Made by a program: the position numbers and the translations under genes. Shown in pieces: positions 1-12,155 of a stretch of DNA of 64,000 nucleotides. Within the stretch, counting starts at the first letter, position 1. The number at the start of each line of letters is the position of its first letter. Origin of the DNA: Paratinospora sagittata (Eukaryota; Streptophyta; Magnoliopsida; Ranunculales; Menispermaceae); the NCBI GenBank assembly GCA_035771175.1, contig CM069608.1:13668019-13732018 (forward strand), given 5' to 3'. The notes under the pieces were generated by a model. The model worked only from the letters and a program-made list of their open reading frames with translations. It searched no databases and was not told where the DNA came from.

Positions 1-782
1 AATTCCCTAAAAGATGAAGCAACGTGGTGAGCTCAACGACTCAGTGGATCAAGCAAGATAAACGTAACTTATACATAATAATAACGATATCAATACACAC
101 ATCATTAAACATATTAATCCACAACAATATAGTACAATCATGAATTATGCAGAAGCAACACTCATACCATGGTTCGAGTGCATAGCAGCTCCACAGCCCC
201 ATGGTACGGGTGTTTTAAGTATCATCGAGGAACTACGAAACACCGTGGGTCGAGTGCTTAATTTCATTAGTAGCGCCCCTTTCGAATCAAGAGTAGAGCA
301 CAATGCAGCTACGAGGCACATGATCTCAGGCTGGCCTATACCACGGGCAGCTCTAGGATCCATGGCCAAACATAGTTCCCAGGGCAATTATGGATCCAGC
401 CTCACAAGTATATAATCAGTATGCTTAAATGCATGAAGTAGTATAGCATGGTACAATGTTAATGAGCTATGCAATGTCATGATTATTATACTATAAAGAT
501 ACACAACCCTAGGTCTTCATCCCCACCTTCAGAGGGTCATACGCACAATCTCCACAAGTCGGTGTCTTCGAAGGTCAAAGGGTGTAGCGGCTCGAGGGTT
601 TGGAAGGGGAGAGATAGTCCCCTATTTATAAATTTTTTGGGCAAGAGGAAGAGTGCCCTTGGCACTCGCCTTGTCCGTCAGCCGTTTCATCGGGGTTTTT
701 TGGTGCAGTGTTCGGGTGTTTTGTATACACATGTTATTTACATTATTTGGTTAAAAAGTGGTCAAATTTCAAGGGTGTTACA
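1..782 (-). repeat. Ty3/gypsy-type LTR fragment (minus orientation)
   Basis: Read on the minus strand, the sequence starts TGTAACACCC at position 782, the usual start of plant chromovirus LTRs. It is preceded (783-815) by a degenerate gypsy 3' end reading GAGGGCGAAATTCCTTCAAGG. A TATA-like TATAAATAG lies on the minus strand at 622-630, as expected for a U3 promoter. The distal end is beyond the window edge. Small ORFs here have no family resemblance and are not called. Confidence 0.65.
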
Positions 783-840
783 TTCTACCTTGAAGGAATT
801 TCGCCCTCAAAATTTGATTAAGGAGGTAGTCTATGCAATT
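783..840 (-). other. Degenerate 3' internal end of the same gypsy element
   Basis: The stretch just 5' (on the minus strand) of the LTR carries the signature that usually lies between the chromovirus pol stop and the 3' LTR (…GAGGGCGAAATTCC…). The polypurine tract itself is eroded. No pol coding sequence follows at 841-1380, so the element is truncated; 841-1019 shows nothing recognisable. Confidence 0.5.
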
Positions 841-1019
841 TTACCATAATAGTTTACCTCATACCTGAATCAATCTGTTGTCAGAGATGATGATGAAGTC
901 GATCATTTCCTCATTATCTGCAACTTTGTATTTGAAATTGATACATTACATGCATAATGTCTATTAGTGTAGAATTTGTATGTGAAATTTACAAGTATAA
1001 TCTACACCATTTCAAAATT

Positions 1020-1180
1020 TTCGACCCAAATGACCAACCCAATCAAACCCAAACTAGTTTGGTTTGGGTTGGGTTGAGGGGTTGGTTTGGTTCGGGTTGG
1101 GTTCCAATTTTCTCAACCCAAACTATTTGTGTTGGGTTGGGTTTTGTCTCCAACGCGACCCAACCCAACTCATTACACCC
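1020..1180. repeat. GGGTTGGGTT / AACCCAACCC hairpin-like repeat
   Basis: Alternating blocks of AACCCAA(CCC) and GGTTTGGGTTGGGTT form an imperfect inverted repeat around a CCAAACTAGTTTGG palindrome near 1055. It could be a small foldback MITE or simple-repeat expansion. It is not telomeric (TTTAGGG units are absent). The ORF passing through it is low-complexity and not called. Confidence 0.5.
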
Positions 1181-1383
1181 TTAGTTTCCATAGGTTGAAA
1201 CACGTTTCTTTGATTTTTGGCAAAATGGTCAAATTTATGCATTTCAATGTTTGAAACATGTTTACATTATCATAAACACATTTTTTACTTTTAGGGCAGT
1301 ATAATGATTACGAGCGCGAATTTCAGAATTAATCAGCTACAACTAATACCACAAGTTCCTAGGTGCATTGAACTTGGACTAAA

Positions 1384-1903
1384 TGTTGGAAATTAGGGTT
1401 TTTTTTTATAACTCTAACACTATATAAACCTAATTTATACCATTCTAAACAACTTTTCATAACATTTTGATTATTCTTCAAGTTTTCTTCACTCTAAAGA
1501 AAGTTTTCTTCTGTGCTTTTACACTTCATTCAAGCTTGAGAGAAAGTGTTTTTGAGTTTTTTCAATCTTACAGTTGACTTGAGAGCATTTTAATATTTGA
1601 TTCAAGCTTCATCTTCATCATTCACAATCAAAGATCGAAGATGAATCTTCCATCATCTGCTTGCATCAAACTTTCATCATCTTTGGCTGAACTAATTTAG
1701 GAAGATATTCATTTCAAGTTGTAAGCAAACTTAGAGGTTTGTTTAGTAAGAGCAACCTCATTTTCATTCAAACTTTATTGTTTTAATATTGATTGACTAG
1801 TTAGTCACTCGAGGGGTTTCTCTAACCGAGAAACAATGATTGTAACTAGTTTGATCCTCACCCATAAGTAAGATTATTTTAGTGGATTTGGAGAAATTAA
1901 AAT
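1384..1903 (+). repeat. Copia-like LTR or LTR fragment (plus orientation)
   Basis: Begins TGTTGGAAATTAGGG, a common copia LTR start. It has a TATA box (TATATAAACC at 1421-1430) followed by a TTC-rich leader as in a U3-R-U5 layout. Its 3' boundary is unclear because it runs into the repeat TTTCTCTAACCGAGAAAC (first at about 1818) and the palindrome at 1904-1950. Confidence 0.45.
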
Positions 1904-1950
1904 GGTTTACAATCATTGTTTCTCTAACCGAGAAACAATGATTGTAAACC
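1904..1950. repeat. Perfect 47-bp palindrome
   Basis: Two 21-nt perfectly complementary arms surround a 5-nt centre (TAACC). The right arm and centre repeat a sequence already present at about 1818-1850, so it looks like an inverted duplication. It sits exactly where the minus-strand copia reverse-transcriptase homology stops. Confidence 0.85.
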
Positions 1951-2340
1951 TTTCTTAATTTGAAAAACTAACGCATGTAAACGAATATATCCAAGATCTT
2001 TCATTGCAAATTCTTTATTGAGAGATGAAATAAAATGAGTGATAAGTGCAGAATTACTTCCTGTTCACATAAGGTCATCTGGCCACATACATAAGTAGTA
2101 ATAAGATGTTTTCCTTTTCTTGAAAGACAAAGGGTGAGGAATCTTTAGTACTACATTTAAAACCAGAGTTGGGCAAGAACATGCTAAACCTGACAAACCA
2201 AGTTCTTGGAGTTTGTTTGAGGCCATATGAAGCCTTGTAGAGTTTACCAACATGGGCATGGTTGGCTTTATCTATGAATCCCGGTGGTTGTTCCATAAAC
2301 GCTAGTTTATGTGAACTTAATTCCATGCAAGAAAACATGT
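1951..2340 (-). pseudogene. Copia reverse transcriptase fragment
   Basis: Minus-strand translation of 2338-2075 gives the copia RT block MEQPPGF…VGKLYKASYGLKQTPRTWF. The homology continues in another frame through a disrupted catalytic DD (PDDLM) near 2080 and on to FAMKDLGYIRLHALVFQIKKG near 1960. RT synthesises retroelement cDNA in the particle. Frameshifts around the catalytic aspartates and loss of everything downstream (RNase H, 3' LTR) make this dead. It belongs to the same remnant as 3100-4548. It lacks the GGTATC/SIRE hallmarks, so it is probably a different copia clade, though the clade is not assigned. Confidence 0.85.
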
Positions 2341-2742
2341 TTTACATCTAATTGCCTAATGTCCCATTTGCAAGATAGGGAAATAGAGAGGACAATCCTA
2401 ATAGTTGCGACCTTTACAACTGGTGAGCTTGTCTCTAAAAAGTAAATCCCACGTATTTGGTTAAAGCCTTTAGCTTTTAATCTAGCCTTATGTGGCTCAA
2501 GTGTGCCATCAACTTTTAGCTTAGTCTTATAGACTCATTTACAACCAATGACATTCATGTATGTGGTGTGTGGCATAATAGACCATGTGTTATTGTGATG
2601 TAAGGCATCGCTTGAACCCAACTGGGTTGCTTAAGAGCATTTTTGATATTATTAGGCTCAACAAGAATATCGTAGAAAAGTAAAACATATTCATAAGAGT
2701 GATAATTGTTGCTTGGTTTGTGAATAGCCTTTGATCTTGCCA

Positions 2743-3900
2743 TCATGGAGTGGATAGTAGCTGAAGTGGTACCATTGTTGTCCATTGGAGGTGTTGCAAC
2801 TGTAATTTGCACATTGTTTCATCAAGTGTTGGTGTGTGAGTCATATTAGGAGTGGTTTGATCAAATTGAGTAGGAGACACTTCTCTTTGACGAAGTTGGG
2901 GTACTATCCCTTGATCATCGAGGCATTTTAGAGTGTTTTGGGTTGTGTTACTAGTGGATGGGTCATCATGGCTATTTTTTGGAAAATCAAGATAACTATT
3001 AGTTGGTGCTAGTTCTGTATGTAAAGGATTTACAATCCACTCATTAAAACTTGTCAAGTGTGTATGTTCATCGTAGCCATTATACAAGGTGTTAGGTTAT
3101 TTAAAGGGAAAAGTCTTTTCATCAAAGACAACATCCCTAGAGATGTACACCTTTTTCTGTGGGTGGATGAAAACATCGGTAGCCCTTGGAAAACTCACTA
3201 TACCCATGAAGTTTTTCCATTGGACTTTGCATAGACAGAACGCTTGTGGGAAGTCTATTAATTAGCTAACTTGTCATTGAAAAGGCCTCAACCCAAAATC
3301 GTCTAGGAAGCCTTGCATGAAACAACGTTGTTCAAGTTCGATGATGTTACTATGCTTACTTCTTCTCAACTATTCCAATTTGTTGGGAAGTGTATGGGTG
3401 TGACTTCTAAAATTGTATCCCATTATCTGCTAAATACTCACGAAACCTTTTATCTTCAAACTCTCCTCCGCCATCTACTTAAAATACTTTAATTTTCTAT
3501 CAAAATGACATTTCAAAAATTTGTGAAAGATAATAAAAGAAACAAAAAAAATCAAAATTTCTCTTTAAGAGAAAAAAAAAACAAGTAAATTGTGTGCATT
3601 CATCAATAAAAATAACATAAAATCAAATTTTTTCAAAGGATCTAATTAGGGTTGGACCCCTCAAATCACAATGAATTTTAGAAATTGTTGGCTCCAAACA
3701 ATAGTTATTAATACTTAAAATTGGAAGTCTGCAAGATTTGCCTATTGACAACTTGCACAATTTTTTTTTTGTCATTGTGTTCATTAACATAAATAAATTT
3801 ATTAGTATCCAAATAATGAACTATCTTCATATGAGGATGCCCAAGCCATTGATGCCAAGTTGCCTTGCTATAGTTTGAAATCTTGTGGAGTACATTATTA
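2743..3900 (-). pseudogene. Copia integrase remnant (GAG-pre-integrase to IN C-terminus)
   Basis: In gag-to-RT order on the minus strand: a GAG_pre-integrase block WHQWLGHPHMK (about 3845-3870), then badly eroded IN core. The integrase C-terminal block follows, with KKVYISRDVVFDEKTFPF near 3110-3165. The acidic linker toward RT is at 2743-3087. Integrase inserts the cDNA into the genome. No uninterrupted core with the three catalytic acids remains. Order and strand match the RT fragment downstream and the gag fragment upstream, so these are parts of one decayed element. Confidence 0.8.
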
Positions 3901-4124
3901 TGTTCTAATTTGAATCTAAGTTGTAGAGGCCTCCATTTATACCCCCTTTGGCTATCACCATTTTGATTTCTCAGTTCTTTACCACAAAGCCATTTTTGTT
4001 GAACTCAAAAAATAAATAAGGTTTGTAGTCAATCAACTTACCACTATCTGCAGTCATGAGCTCAGTTTCTCTGGTATCGAAAATCAAGCTTCATGTTGGT
4101 TGTCAATAACTATCATAGCAGCAA

Positions 4125-4548
4125 GAGCATGGTTGGCATCGTCAAGTTGAAAACCTTGGTTAAATTGATGCTTACAATTTAAAGTTGTGTGGCGAGGTTT
4201 ATTACAAATTTGACAGGCCACTTCAATCTTTTTGTCTGAATTTTCTTGTTGGCTTGTGGTGATTCTGGAAGCTTTTGTGCAATTTGTGAAAAACCTCTTC
4301 CTCTTGAATTGTAAAGTTTTTTTTTCTCACTGCCTATTATTTTTGAATTGTCAACCATTATTCTTTTAAGCAATAAAAATATAATTTTCATCAATAACAT
4401 CCGAAGACTTATTCAAAGTTTTCATATTTTCATAGCTTTGAAGTAAAGCAATAATGGAATCATACAAGAGAATAGGAGGTTTCATCATAGAGGTAACGAA
4501 AGACTCGTATTGAATACCTAACCCTTTCAACAACCCAAATACCTTATG
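4125..4548 (-). pseudogene. Copia gag C-terminal fragment with zinc knuckle
   Basis: Minus-strand translation gives the UBN2-type gag block FGLLKGLGIQYESFVTSMM near 4480-4545. A knuckle CQICNKPRHTTLNC (CX2CX4HX4C, all four ligands visible) follows near 4175-4215, then an Asp/Ala/Asn-rich tail. Gag forms the virus-like particle and binds RNA. The N-terminal half is missing because a SIRE-like LTR starts at 4549 inside the coding sequence, so this is the insertion point of a younger element. Confidence 0.8.
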
Positions 4549-6540
4549 TGTTAGCCCAAGAATGTCCAAGAAGGGGGTGAATTGGACACTATAGTCAGTT
4601 AAAAACTTTAAGAAAAACTTACAGTGAAATGGCAAATAGATAGTGCAAAAAATAAACAGATTACACAAATGATTTATAGTGATTCAGTGATATGCCTGCA
4701 TCCACTACCTAACCTCCTCAGTCAGGATTTCAAACCTCACTAATGGATCTTTTTATAGGTGAAGACCAAACCGTTACACTTTCTCAATTTCTCTGGCTTC
4801 AGAACCACCATTACGCTGAACTTACAGGCTTGAGATCTACCTACACTCTTGACTTCACAGGTGCAAAACTACCTATACTCTCAACTTCACAAGTGTGAGA
4901 CTACCTACACTCTTGGCTTCACAGGTCCAAGACGAACTACACTCTCAACTTCATGGGTGTGAGAAAACTACTAGCTTCCTAACTTATAAGGATAATTTTC
5001 TGCAACTTTCACAATTGCAGTTACAACTCGATTAAGATAAATGATATATAATTAAGTACACTGAATCCTATGAACCTTTTACTCGATAAACACTTATTTT
5101 AGCAATGAAAAATATAAGTTTGAATCATCTAAAAAGGTCGAGTAAAAATGTCTTTTTCTTTCACTAAGTTTTTCAAAGATAAGATGTATAAGATAAATAC
5201 TCGATGAAAAACTTCTTTGTAAAGAAAATTAAATTTCACAAACTGATAGAATTTGAAATTGGAAGATCGACTAACATTCAAAAAGTTTTTACTCAGATCA
5301 AAAGTTATATTCTTCGAATATGAAATTCTCTTCTTTATAAAAGTAGATTGTGCGGTAAGGCCGTTGTGTTCAAATACAAAATGAATTTGAAACGTTGAGT
5401 CAAAACGGTCTCAATATTTCGTAAAAATGGTAAGTTCAGTTTTTGTGAAAGTGTTTTGGTTGAATTAAATTTGCATAAGAATAAAAATAGTCAGAGATCC
5501 TCTGATCATGCAACTGAAATGTCAGTGGTCAGGTGACAGGTTGTTTTTCAGTTTTTTGATAGTGTTCCACCATCGTCCTGATAGAACGTCAACATCTTGA
5601 AATAAGTTGTTCTGAAAATTTGATTTTTACTGACTTGCTCTAGGAGGGCGCTAATGCTTTATTAGCGTCATGACGAGCTTAATACAATAAAATCTAGTTT
5701 TTCAGACGAGGGCGCTAATGCACTATTGGCATCCTGACGTGCAGCTGCTGGTTTTTAGGTTCATTCAATGAGGGCGCTCATACTCGATCAGCGTTCTGAT
5801 TTGAATGATAAACTTTTGAACCCAGAAACCATCAGCGTCCTGCAGTGTTGGCTCGATTAAGTGATTAGCCACTGCATCAGCGTCCTGATTGATCATCAGT
5901 GTCTTGGAAGACACTGAAATTTTTTTTTTTTGAAATTTGATTTTCCAAAATCACGATTAATCAAATCAATACTTAAGTTTTTTGGATCAAATCAAACGTT
6001 CAGAAAATTGTTCAAATGGTTCAGAAAAAATGATTGAAAAAACTTCGAACAAAATCGATAGAAATCATTTTTCTTTGAATTTCAAAGTCTTTGAGAATAA
6101 GTATTGTTTTGCTGAAAAGAGATTTCGAGTAATGGTTTTACAATCAAATATTTAACTCTTTTTAACCTTGATCTTGATAACTTGACTTGGTATGAACTTG
6201 ATTGACTGAGACTTGACTTTACATATTTGTGTTGTCTAATCTCTTTGACGTAGTTGTTTCAGTGCTAACTAGATATATCTAATGGATTCTACTGCAATGT
6301 CAAAGCATGTGGAAGGAACAACACTCACAAAGATTCAAGAACTTAATAGTTTTATTATTTTACTAGAATCTTAGTGTTATAGAGTAACAGTTATTTGTTC
6401 CAACCACACATGATTTGTATCTTTTCAAAAATCATTCATATAGTTTAATACACTCATGCATATACATTATTATATGATTAATCATGCACACACATAATTT
6501 AGTTTAACAGTTATGTTGTCACTTAGTCATAATTGTTTAT
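4549..6540 (-). repeat. SIRE-like LTR, left part (minus orientation)
   Basis: Starts TGTTAGCCCAAGAATGTCC and AAGGGGGTGAATTGGACAC, the inverted 3' terminus shared by all SIRE-like LTRs here. It contains ladder-like repeats 'CTTCACAGGTGTGAGACTACC' (4790-4970), a minus-strand TATA (5331-5343) and an upstream array of GAGGGCGCTAAT…TTAGCGTC dyads (5640-5910). The matching right end of a SIRE LTR is at 8493-8575, so a plus-oriented LTR appears to have split it. Confidence 0.75.
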
Positions 6541-6544
6541 CATA

Positions 6545-8492
6545 CATATAATGATCAGTGTTTAACATGCATCCATCTTGTGAACTTTGCATGGTTTTAT
6601 CGTTTCACATGTTTTGTACTTATTGGCTTAATCGATTGAATTACTCATGTTTTAACTATGTTAATTATACCTTAATTGCATCAAAAATGTTTTTAAATGT
6701 TTTTAAAATATCAGTCTATGTTTTTGAAAATGTCCTAAACTTAAAATGATAAAAAATCAAGTCTCTTTCACTTGTCAATGAAGGAACGCACTCCGATAGT
6801 GAGGAAAACATGCTCCTGAGCTTTTTTCCAAGACTCAATGATTTTTTGATTAGGGGTTAAGGAACGCGCTCCTCTGGCATTTTCTGAGACTTAGATTTTT
6901 TTTTTTTTGATCAGGAAAAAGGTACGCACTCCTTAAAGGAGGAACGCGCTCCTTAAAGAAAAAACGCGCTCCTGTTGCCAAGGGCAAAATGAGAATAAAT
7001 TTAAAAGTCAGTGGTTCTTGTTGAAGGAACCCGTTCCTATGCCCAACGGACATATTGAAGAACGCACTCCTTAAGTGGAGGAAAATTTGAAACTTTTTAG
7101 ATTTCAAACCAGAAAGGTGCTCTTGTGTTAAGGAACGCGTTCTTGTGCCTCAGTGTGGTGTTCATTTATAAATATCACACTTGCTCATTTGAAGAGCAAC
7201 TTTTGCAAAATCAAGAGAACTTGTGCGATCTTCGCTACATCATTTATAATCATCCAAAACAAGTTCTTGAGTCATTTAATCCTTCATTCAAAGCAAAAGT
7301 TCACTACATTTGAGTTTTTGATTCAACCTTTTGAAGAGTTCTCCTAATCATTTCAAAATCTTTGAGAAACTGAAAAAAGTTCTAGAGTGTTTGAGTAAGG
7401 GGTTCTTGAGTGTCTTTCATCACATACTTGTTGATCTTGATCATCATTGGAAGAGAAATCTCTCAACCACAGACACCTTAGATAATTGACGAACTTCATC
7501 TTACCTAAGTTGGGTAACTTTTCTTTTTTTATTCTAGTGTTTTTGTATTGAGTAGAAACGATTTTTATTGCTTCTTTTAATACATTATCAAAATCATTTT
7601 CTCTATAGTGTGAAACCATACTTATGCTTTCATCTTATGTTATCTTGATAATGGTTTCATATGGTTTGATTAACATCAATTCTTGTGCTTAATGCATATG
7701 TTGTTTGGGTCAGTTGTTTTGATCATAACTTGTGCATATTGATTCACATGCTTCAACTTTTATAATTTTGAATCAATAAGTTTTGATCAGTAACTTGCAT
7801 ATTGATTATTGTGCTTCATTAATCATACTTAGAATCAATATATGGAAATAAATCTATGCATACGATTCTTGAACTTGCACAAAAATGCTTTGAATCGGTT
7901 GCATATATTTTTTAGAAACTATTTCAACATTGAACTTCATTTAGAATCATAGTGGTTTGAATAGTGATTGTTGACTCATTCAAGATTGTAAGCTTAAATT
8001 GTTGAGAGTGTTGTTATTCACTTCTCTATATCTTTGTAATCTTGATGTATTGTTAACTTGGTTAAGTCAACCGAGACTATACCTTATTTGCACGTAACCA
8101 CACCCGTAAGTTGGTTGCAAGTTGTGGCTTACTAGCCAAGCCCTGGTGTAGGCTAGATTGTGGCTTTCTTACTAAGCCCATGTGTAGGTTAGCGTTGAGT
8201 GGTTTTCTAACCAGGCCCTAATGTTGGTTAGTGTAAACAGTTTCTAATCCGCCCGTAAGTGATTAGCCAATAGTGGATTGGGAAATCCTGATTGGTGTGA
8301 TTGGGTAGTGGATGTGGGTTCAAGGGAAACCGAACCACTCTAAACCATTTGTGCTCATTTATTTTCCTGCACTTGATATTTGGATTGTTATCGTTTGCGC
8401 ATATTGCTTGTTTAATTAAAATATTAGAAAGGTAATGCAAAATCTACCAAATCCAATTCACCCCCCACTTGGACTGCAATACTGGGCCAACA
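6545..8492 (+). repeat. SIRE-like LTR of a second family, plus orientation, inside the LTR at 4549-8575
   Basis: The end is clear: CAATTCACCCCCC…GGGCCAACA at 8492, the U5 terminus of SIRE-type LTRs. The left end is uncertain (somewhere near 6545) because no matching TSD for ATCAT (8493-8497) could be fixed. It contains a dense array of GGAACGCGCTCC-like palindromes (6780-7145) upstream of a TATA box (7166-7173). Near 8090-8270 there is a ladder of 'gtaggttag/ggctagattg' repeats typical of SIRE U5. No internal region follows, so it may be a solo LTR. Confidence 0.65.
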
Positions 8493-8590
8493 ATCATTAG
8501 ATCATAAGATTGGGTGATTTGGAATGATCAAAACATTATTTCATGGGGTTCCTCTTATGATAACAATCTCCCCCTTTTTTGATGATTACA
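8493..8590 (-). other. SIRE-like LTR 5' end plus polypurine tract (minus strand)
   Basis: 8493-8575 matches the end seen at 45160-45218 (ATCATTAG…GATCAAAACATT…TGGGGTTCC…GATAACA). Then 8576-8590 is the reverse complement of AAAAAAGGGGGAGAT, the SIRE polypurine tract that primes plus-strand cDNA synthesis. Sequence to 9050 is AT-rich with no recognisable coding sequence and is probably the element's 3' untranslated part. Confidence 0.75.
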
Positions 8591-9049
8591 AATACTCATT
8601 AAACCTTTCAAAATATATCAGAAAAAACTCATAGAAATAGGCTTATGTACACAATCATAATTTTGTCAAGAAACATATTCATTGACAAATCAAAAGGTTA
8701 CGATTCATGATTTATATTGTCAGAATTTACAAAGTAGAACTCATCATAGTATATCATTCGAAACATGGTATTCAAACATATCATTAAACTTTCAGACAAA
8801 AACATAGTACAAATTTACAACACAAACATTGACAAAAAAGTAATCATCAAACAAGTGTTAATCCAATTACCCTCATAAACCGCATATATGAGAAAAGATA
8901 TTTTGATCAATACAAACCACATTTCTATATTATATATCTTGCATACACATTGCATACTCTATTGCGATGATGCATGGTGGAAGAGCTATCAAGATCAAGT
9001 TGAAAACCATGGTCGTTAGAAAATAGTTTTTTATGTTATTAGAATTTGA

Positions 9050-10047
9050 TAGGATTGTAGAATCTCTGATATCACATGAATCAGCAAGTGTTTATGCCTT
9101 TGCATAATTGTATGTTTTAATCGATTTGTTTTTGAAGTATTTTGTTTGATCACTTATGATGGATTTTTAATGATTGATTTGATACAAATTACGGAGTTTT
9201 AATCTTGTTTAATCGAGTGTTAAAAGTCTAGGAAAATGTCAAAAACTGTTTTAAGTGTTTATCAGGGTGTTGGCATATTCATCAAGACGCTCACACGATG
9301 GCTAGTTACTTAAGTAGCATGCCAACTCGTCTATACCCTGATGAAACAATTAGGATGCTGATAGTGCATAGGTTGGAAAAGTTCTATTCATGTTAGGACG
9401 CTACTCAATTAGGAGCGCCCTCATAGAACCAAATTTTATAATCTTTCAAGACGCTGATTACATGTTAGCGCGCACAAATTTTTTTGGGTTTTTAAATGTT
9501 TAAAAAAGTTAGGAAGCTACTAGTATGTCAATGCCCTCAAAGACAGGAAACGACAAAAGTTTGTGTGTTGTGTCAAGACGCTCCTGGCCTATCAAGACGC
9601 TTACACAACACTGTCTATACTGCCATAAAGCTGACAACCGTGCACCTTTTCAAAAAAACCTTTTTACAACGTTTTAAATCTTTTTTAGATTAGAACATTA
9701 TATTCTCATGTATGCACAGATGATTAAGGTATTATTGTTGTGATTGCACAGACTGAATCAATCCATTTCGAGAAAGAATTTATCCGTTTGATTTGAAATT
9801 ACTTTGTATACCAAAAGTTTTCTTGAAAATGAAGTTCAAGCGCCATCATGTGTGTGTTGCCTTAGAACACATATCATAAAAAACTAGAAAACTGAGAATT
9901 CATTTTTTGAAAATATCTAATAATTTTCACTTGTGCGAAAACTTTTGGAAGTTAAACTCATGCTCGCTGCAAAACTCTCGATACTCTAGAAGAAGAAGGA
10001 GTTTTTAAACAACCAAGCTATAAACATATTGTTTTGAAGTTTATCGA
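9050..10047 (+). repeat. Truncated SIRE-like LTR fragment, plus orientation
   Basis: Contains the sense-orientation dyads AAGACGCTCAC, TTAGGACGCTACT…TTAGGAGCGCCCTC and CAAGACGCTTAC (9270-9605), as in other U3 regions. The normal U5 end, PBS and gag start are missing: the LTR-like sequence runs directly into mid-gag at about 10050. A deletion must have joined U3/R to gag. Boundaries are approximate. Confidence 0.55.
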
Positions 10048-11160
10048 TTGAAGAATTCAATAAAAGTTAGTGCGTGTGAAACAACCAAGGAAATTTGGGA
10101 TAAGCTAGAAGTTACCCATGAAGGAACTTTGCAAGTTAAAATGGCAAAGCTCCAAATGTTGGTTGAGAAACCTGAGACTTATAGGATGGAAGAACTCGAA
10201 ACCATAGCTGAAGCTATTGCTCGGTTTACAACAAACATATATGAGAGGAAAACCTTAAGTAGAAGTTGTGACCAAGAAGAGATTGTTAGGAAGTTTTTAA
10301 GAGGCGTACCTAGAGTTTGGGAACCCAAGGCCATGGCTATAAAAGAAGCCAAAAATCTAGCTGAGTATACCTTTGATGAACTATGTGGTACATGAGATGA
10401 AGTTGAAAGATAAGAAGTGCCTGGTCAAAGTAGAAGCAAATGAGAAGAAATTCATAGCTCTTAATGCTGAAATTGAATATGAAAATGAGTCAGATTGTAA
10501 AAACATAGATGATGATATTGCTATGTTATCTAGAAAGTTCAATAGACTGATTAGAATAAAAAGAAAAAGTAGCTTAAGCTCCAAGTTCCACAAAGGAAAG
10601 AAGTTTGAAACAAAACGTGTAGAATTGATTTGTTACGCCTGTAACAAACCAAGTCATGTTAGGAGTGAATGTCCAATTAAATCTAAGAAGAACACAAGCT
10701 TAAGGAAGAAGGATGAGAAGGTTCTCAAAGCTACTTGGGATGACTCGAGCTCAAGTGAAAATGATTCAGATTCTGAGCACAAAGCTGCATTTTGCCTTAT
10801 GGCAAATACTGAGGTAAAATCTGAACCATTTGATGAAAATACTATTCTTGATTCTCATATGCATAATCTTGAACTTAGATATTGTAAACAGGTTAAGAAA
10901 AATGAAAAACTCAAAAAGAGTTTAGAAAAAGCTCTTGAAGAAGTAGAATTTCAAAATGAAGAAATAGATAAGTTATCCTTAGATAATGAGAAGCTCAAAA
11001 AGGAGGTAGAAAAATTGAAAAATGAGAATGAAATTCTCAAATTTACCAATAGTCAAAAGTTATTTGATATGATGCTTGGATCAAGCGTTGCACTTTTGAC
11101 AAAGCTGATTTGGGTTACACCCAAGGATCGGAGCAAAAAGATTACAATATAGTTCTCTTA
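10048..11160 (+). pseudogene. SIRE-like copia gag (N-terminally truncated)
   Basis: Two overlapping frames. 10048-10395 carries the UBN2-type gag core (ACETTKEIWDKLEVTHEGTL, then FLRGVPRVWEP). 10373-11152 carries the nucleocapsid part with an intact zinc knuckle CYACNKPSHVRSEC, an acidic Ser/Asp/Glu stretch and a long Lys/Glu coiled coil (about residues 160-235). A frameshift joins them near 10380 and another follows near 11095, after which FDKADLGYT continues briefly. Gag would assemble the particle and bind RNA. It is highly similar to the gag on the minus strand at 49644-50990, so these are two copies of one family. Protease and pol are absent: homology stops near 11160. Confidence 0.9.
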
Positions 11161-12155
11161 CTATGCACAGGTCACTTATGGATCACTCATATGAGTGAAA
11201 TAAGCTAACTCTAGAACTTGTCACTAAATTTAGGTATAGGTAAAGTACCTCCTTAACTTAAATAATTTCTTTTATGTGACCCATTAATTTGTTGATCTCA
11301 TATTGGCGAGAGTGGAGTGGTATAATTATTATAAATAAATTATTTTTGTCTAGTTAGTATTTTAGGCCCCATGAATGAATTTGTATTTATTCACTAATTT
11401 AATGAAGTCTAATTTATGAAGTAAATTCTCCTAATCTGGTCTAAGGTAACCTACATTGGTTTAGTCATTTTCTTCTAATTGGGTATAAGATCAATGAAGC
11501 TAATTAAATAAACTCTATTTCAATTAAGTCAATCTTGACTTAATTTGGACAATTAGATTCTTAGACCATTTAATTGAGGTTGATAAAGTCAAATTAACTT
11601 AAGTTAAATCATCTTTGATTTAATTGGGTCGATAGATGATTAAGTTTAATAAAAGCAGATTAAGCCAATTTGACTTAATTGGGTAGATTGTCTCTAGAGG
11701 TTGGATTCAATTAAAAGCTAATTGAATCAATTTAATTTTATCAAGTTAATTTTGATTCTATTAGGTCAATTCAGTCCATGGATTAAGTTTAATTTGGTAT
11801 GCCGTTAAGTCAATTTAACCATGGGATAAGATAAATTGGGTTTGGTTTAACCATATTACCCATATTTGGGGTTAGTCTAAAACTGGATAAGTCCTATTAA
11901 AAGTACATTAGCTAAGAGTCACATTTATCTTAGAATAGGACTTGAATTGGCCGAGTCAAAAGGAGTCCTGACCCAATCAAAATTCGTCAACAGAGCACTA
12001 TTCATCTTCTTCATTTAGCATTACCGAAGCCTATTTTTCGCCCTCTTTTTCCCCATTTTTCTCTTGTTTTTCTTAATCATTTCTTTTACTTCTCTTCTCC
12101 TTACTTCCTACTTTTGATTTATCAAACTCGTAAATTCAATTAAACCCATTTAGAT
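11161..12155. repeat. Non-coding AT-rich repeat DNA with degenerate TTAAGTCAA dyads
   Basis: No coding similarity. From about 11480 to 11830 it is built of degenerate copies of TTAAGTCAATTTGACTTAATT, itself an imperfect dyad. The 3' part (12000-12120) is pyrimidine-rich, like the leader of a gypsy LTR. It continues at 19088 once the TAGAT-flanked insertion is removed. Confidence 0.45.

Noticed and set aside
140..415. 91-codon plus-strand ORF as a gene
   Set aside because: It lies antisense within a gypsy LTR, overlaps an equally long minus ORF and has no recognisable motif.
1020..1180. Interstitial telomere repeat
   Set aside because: Units are GGGTTGGGTT/GGTTTGGGTT, not TTTAGGG, and occur in both orientations as a foldback.
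6545..8575. TSD ATCAT for the plus-oriented LTR
   Set aside because: The right-hand ATCAT is clear but no left copy lies next to a TG start; the left boundary is left uncertain.
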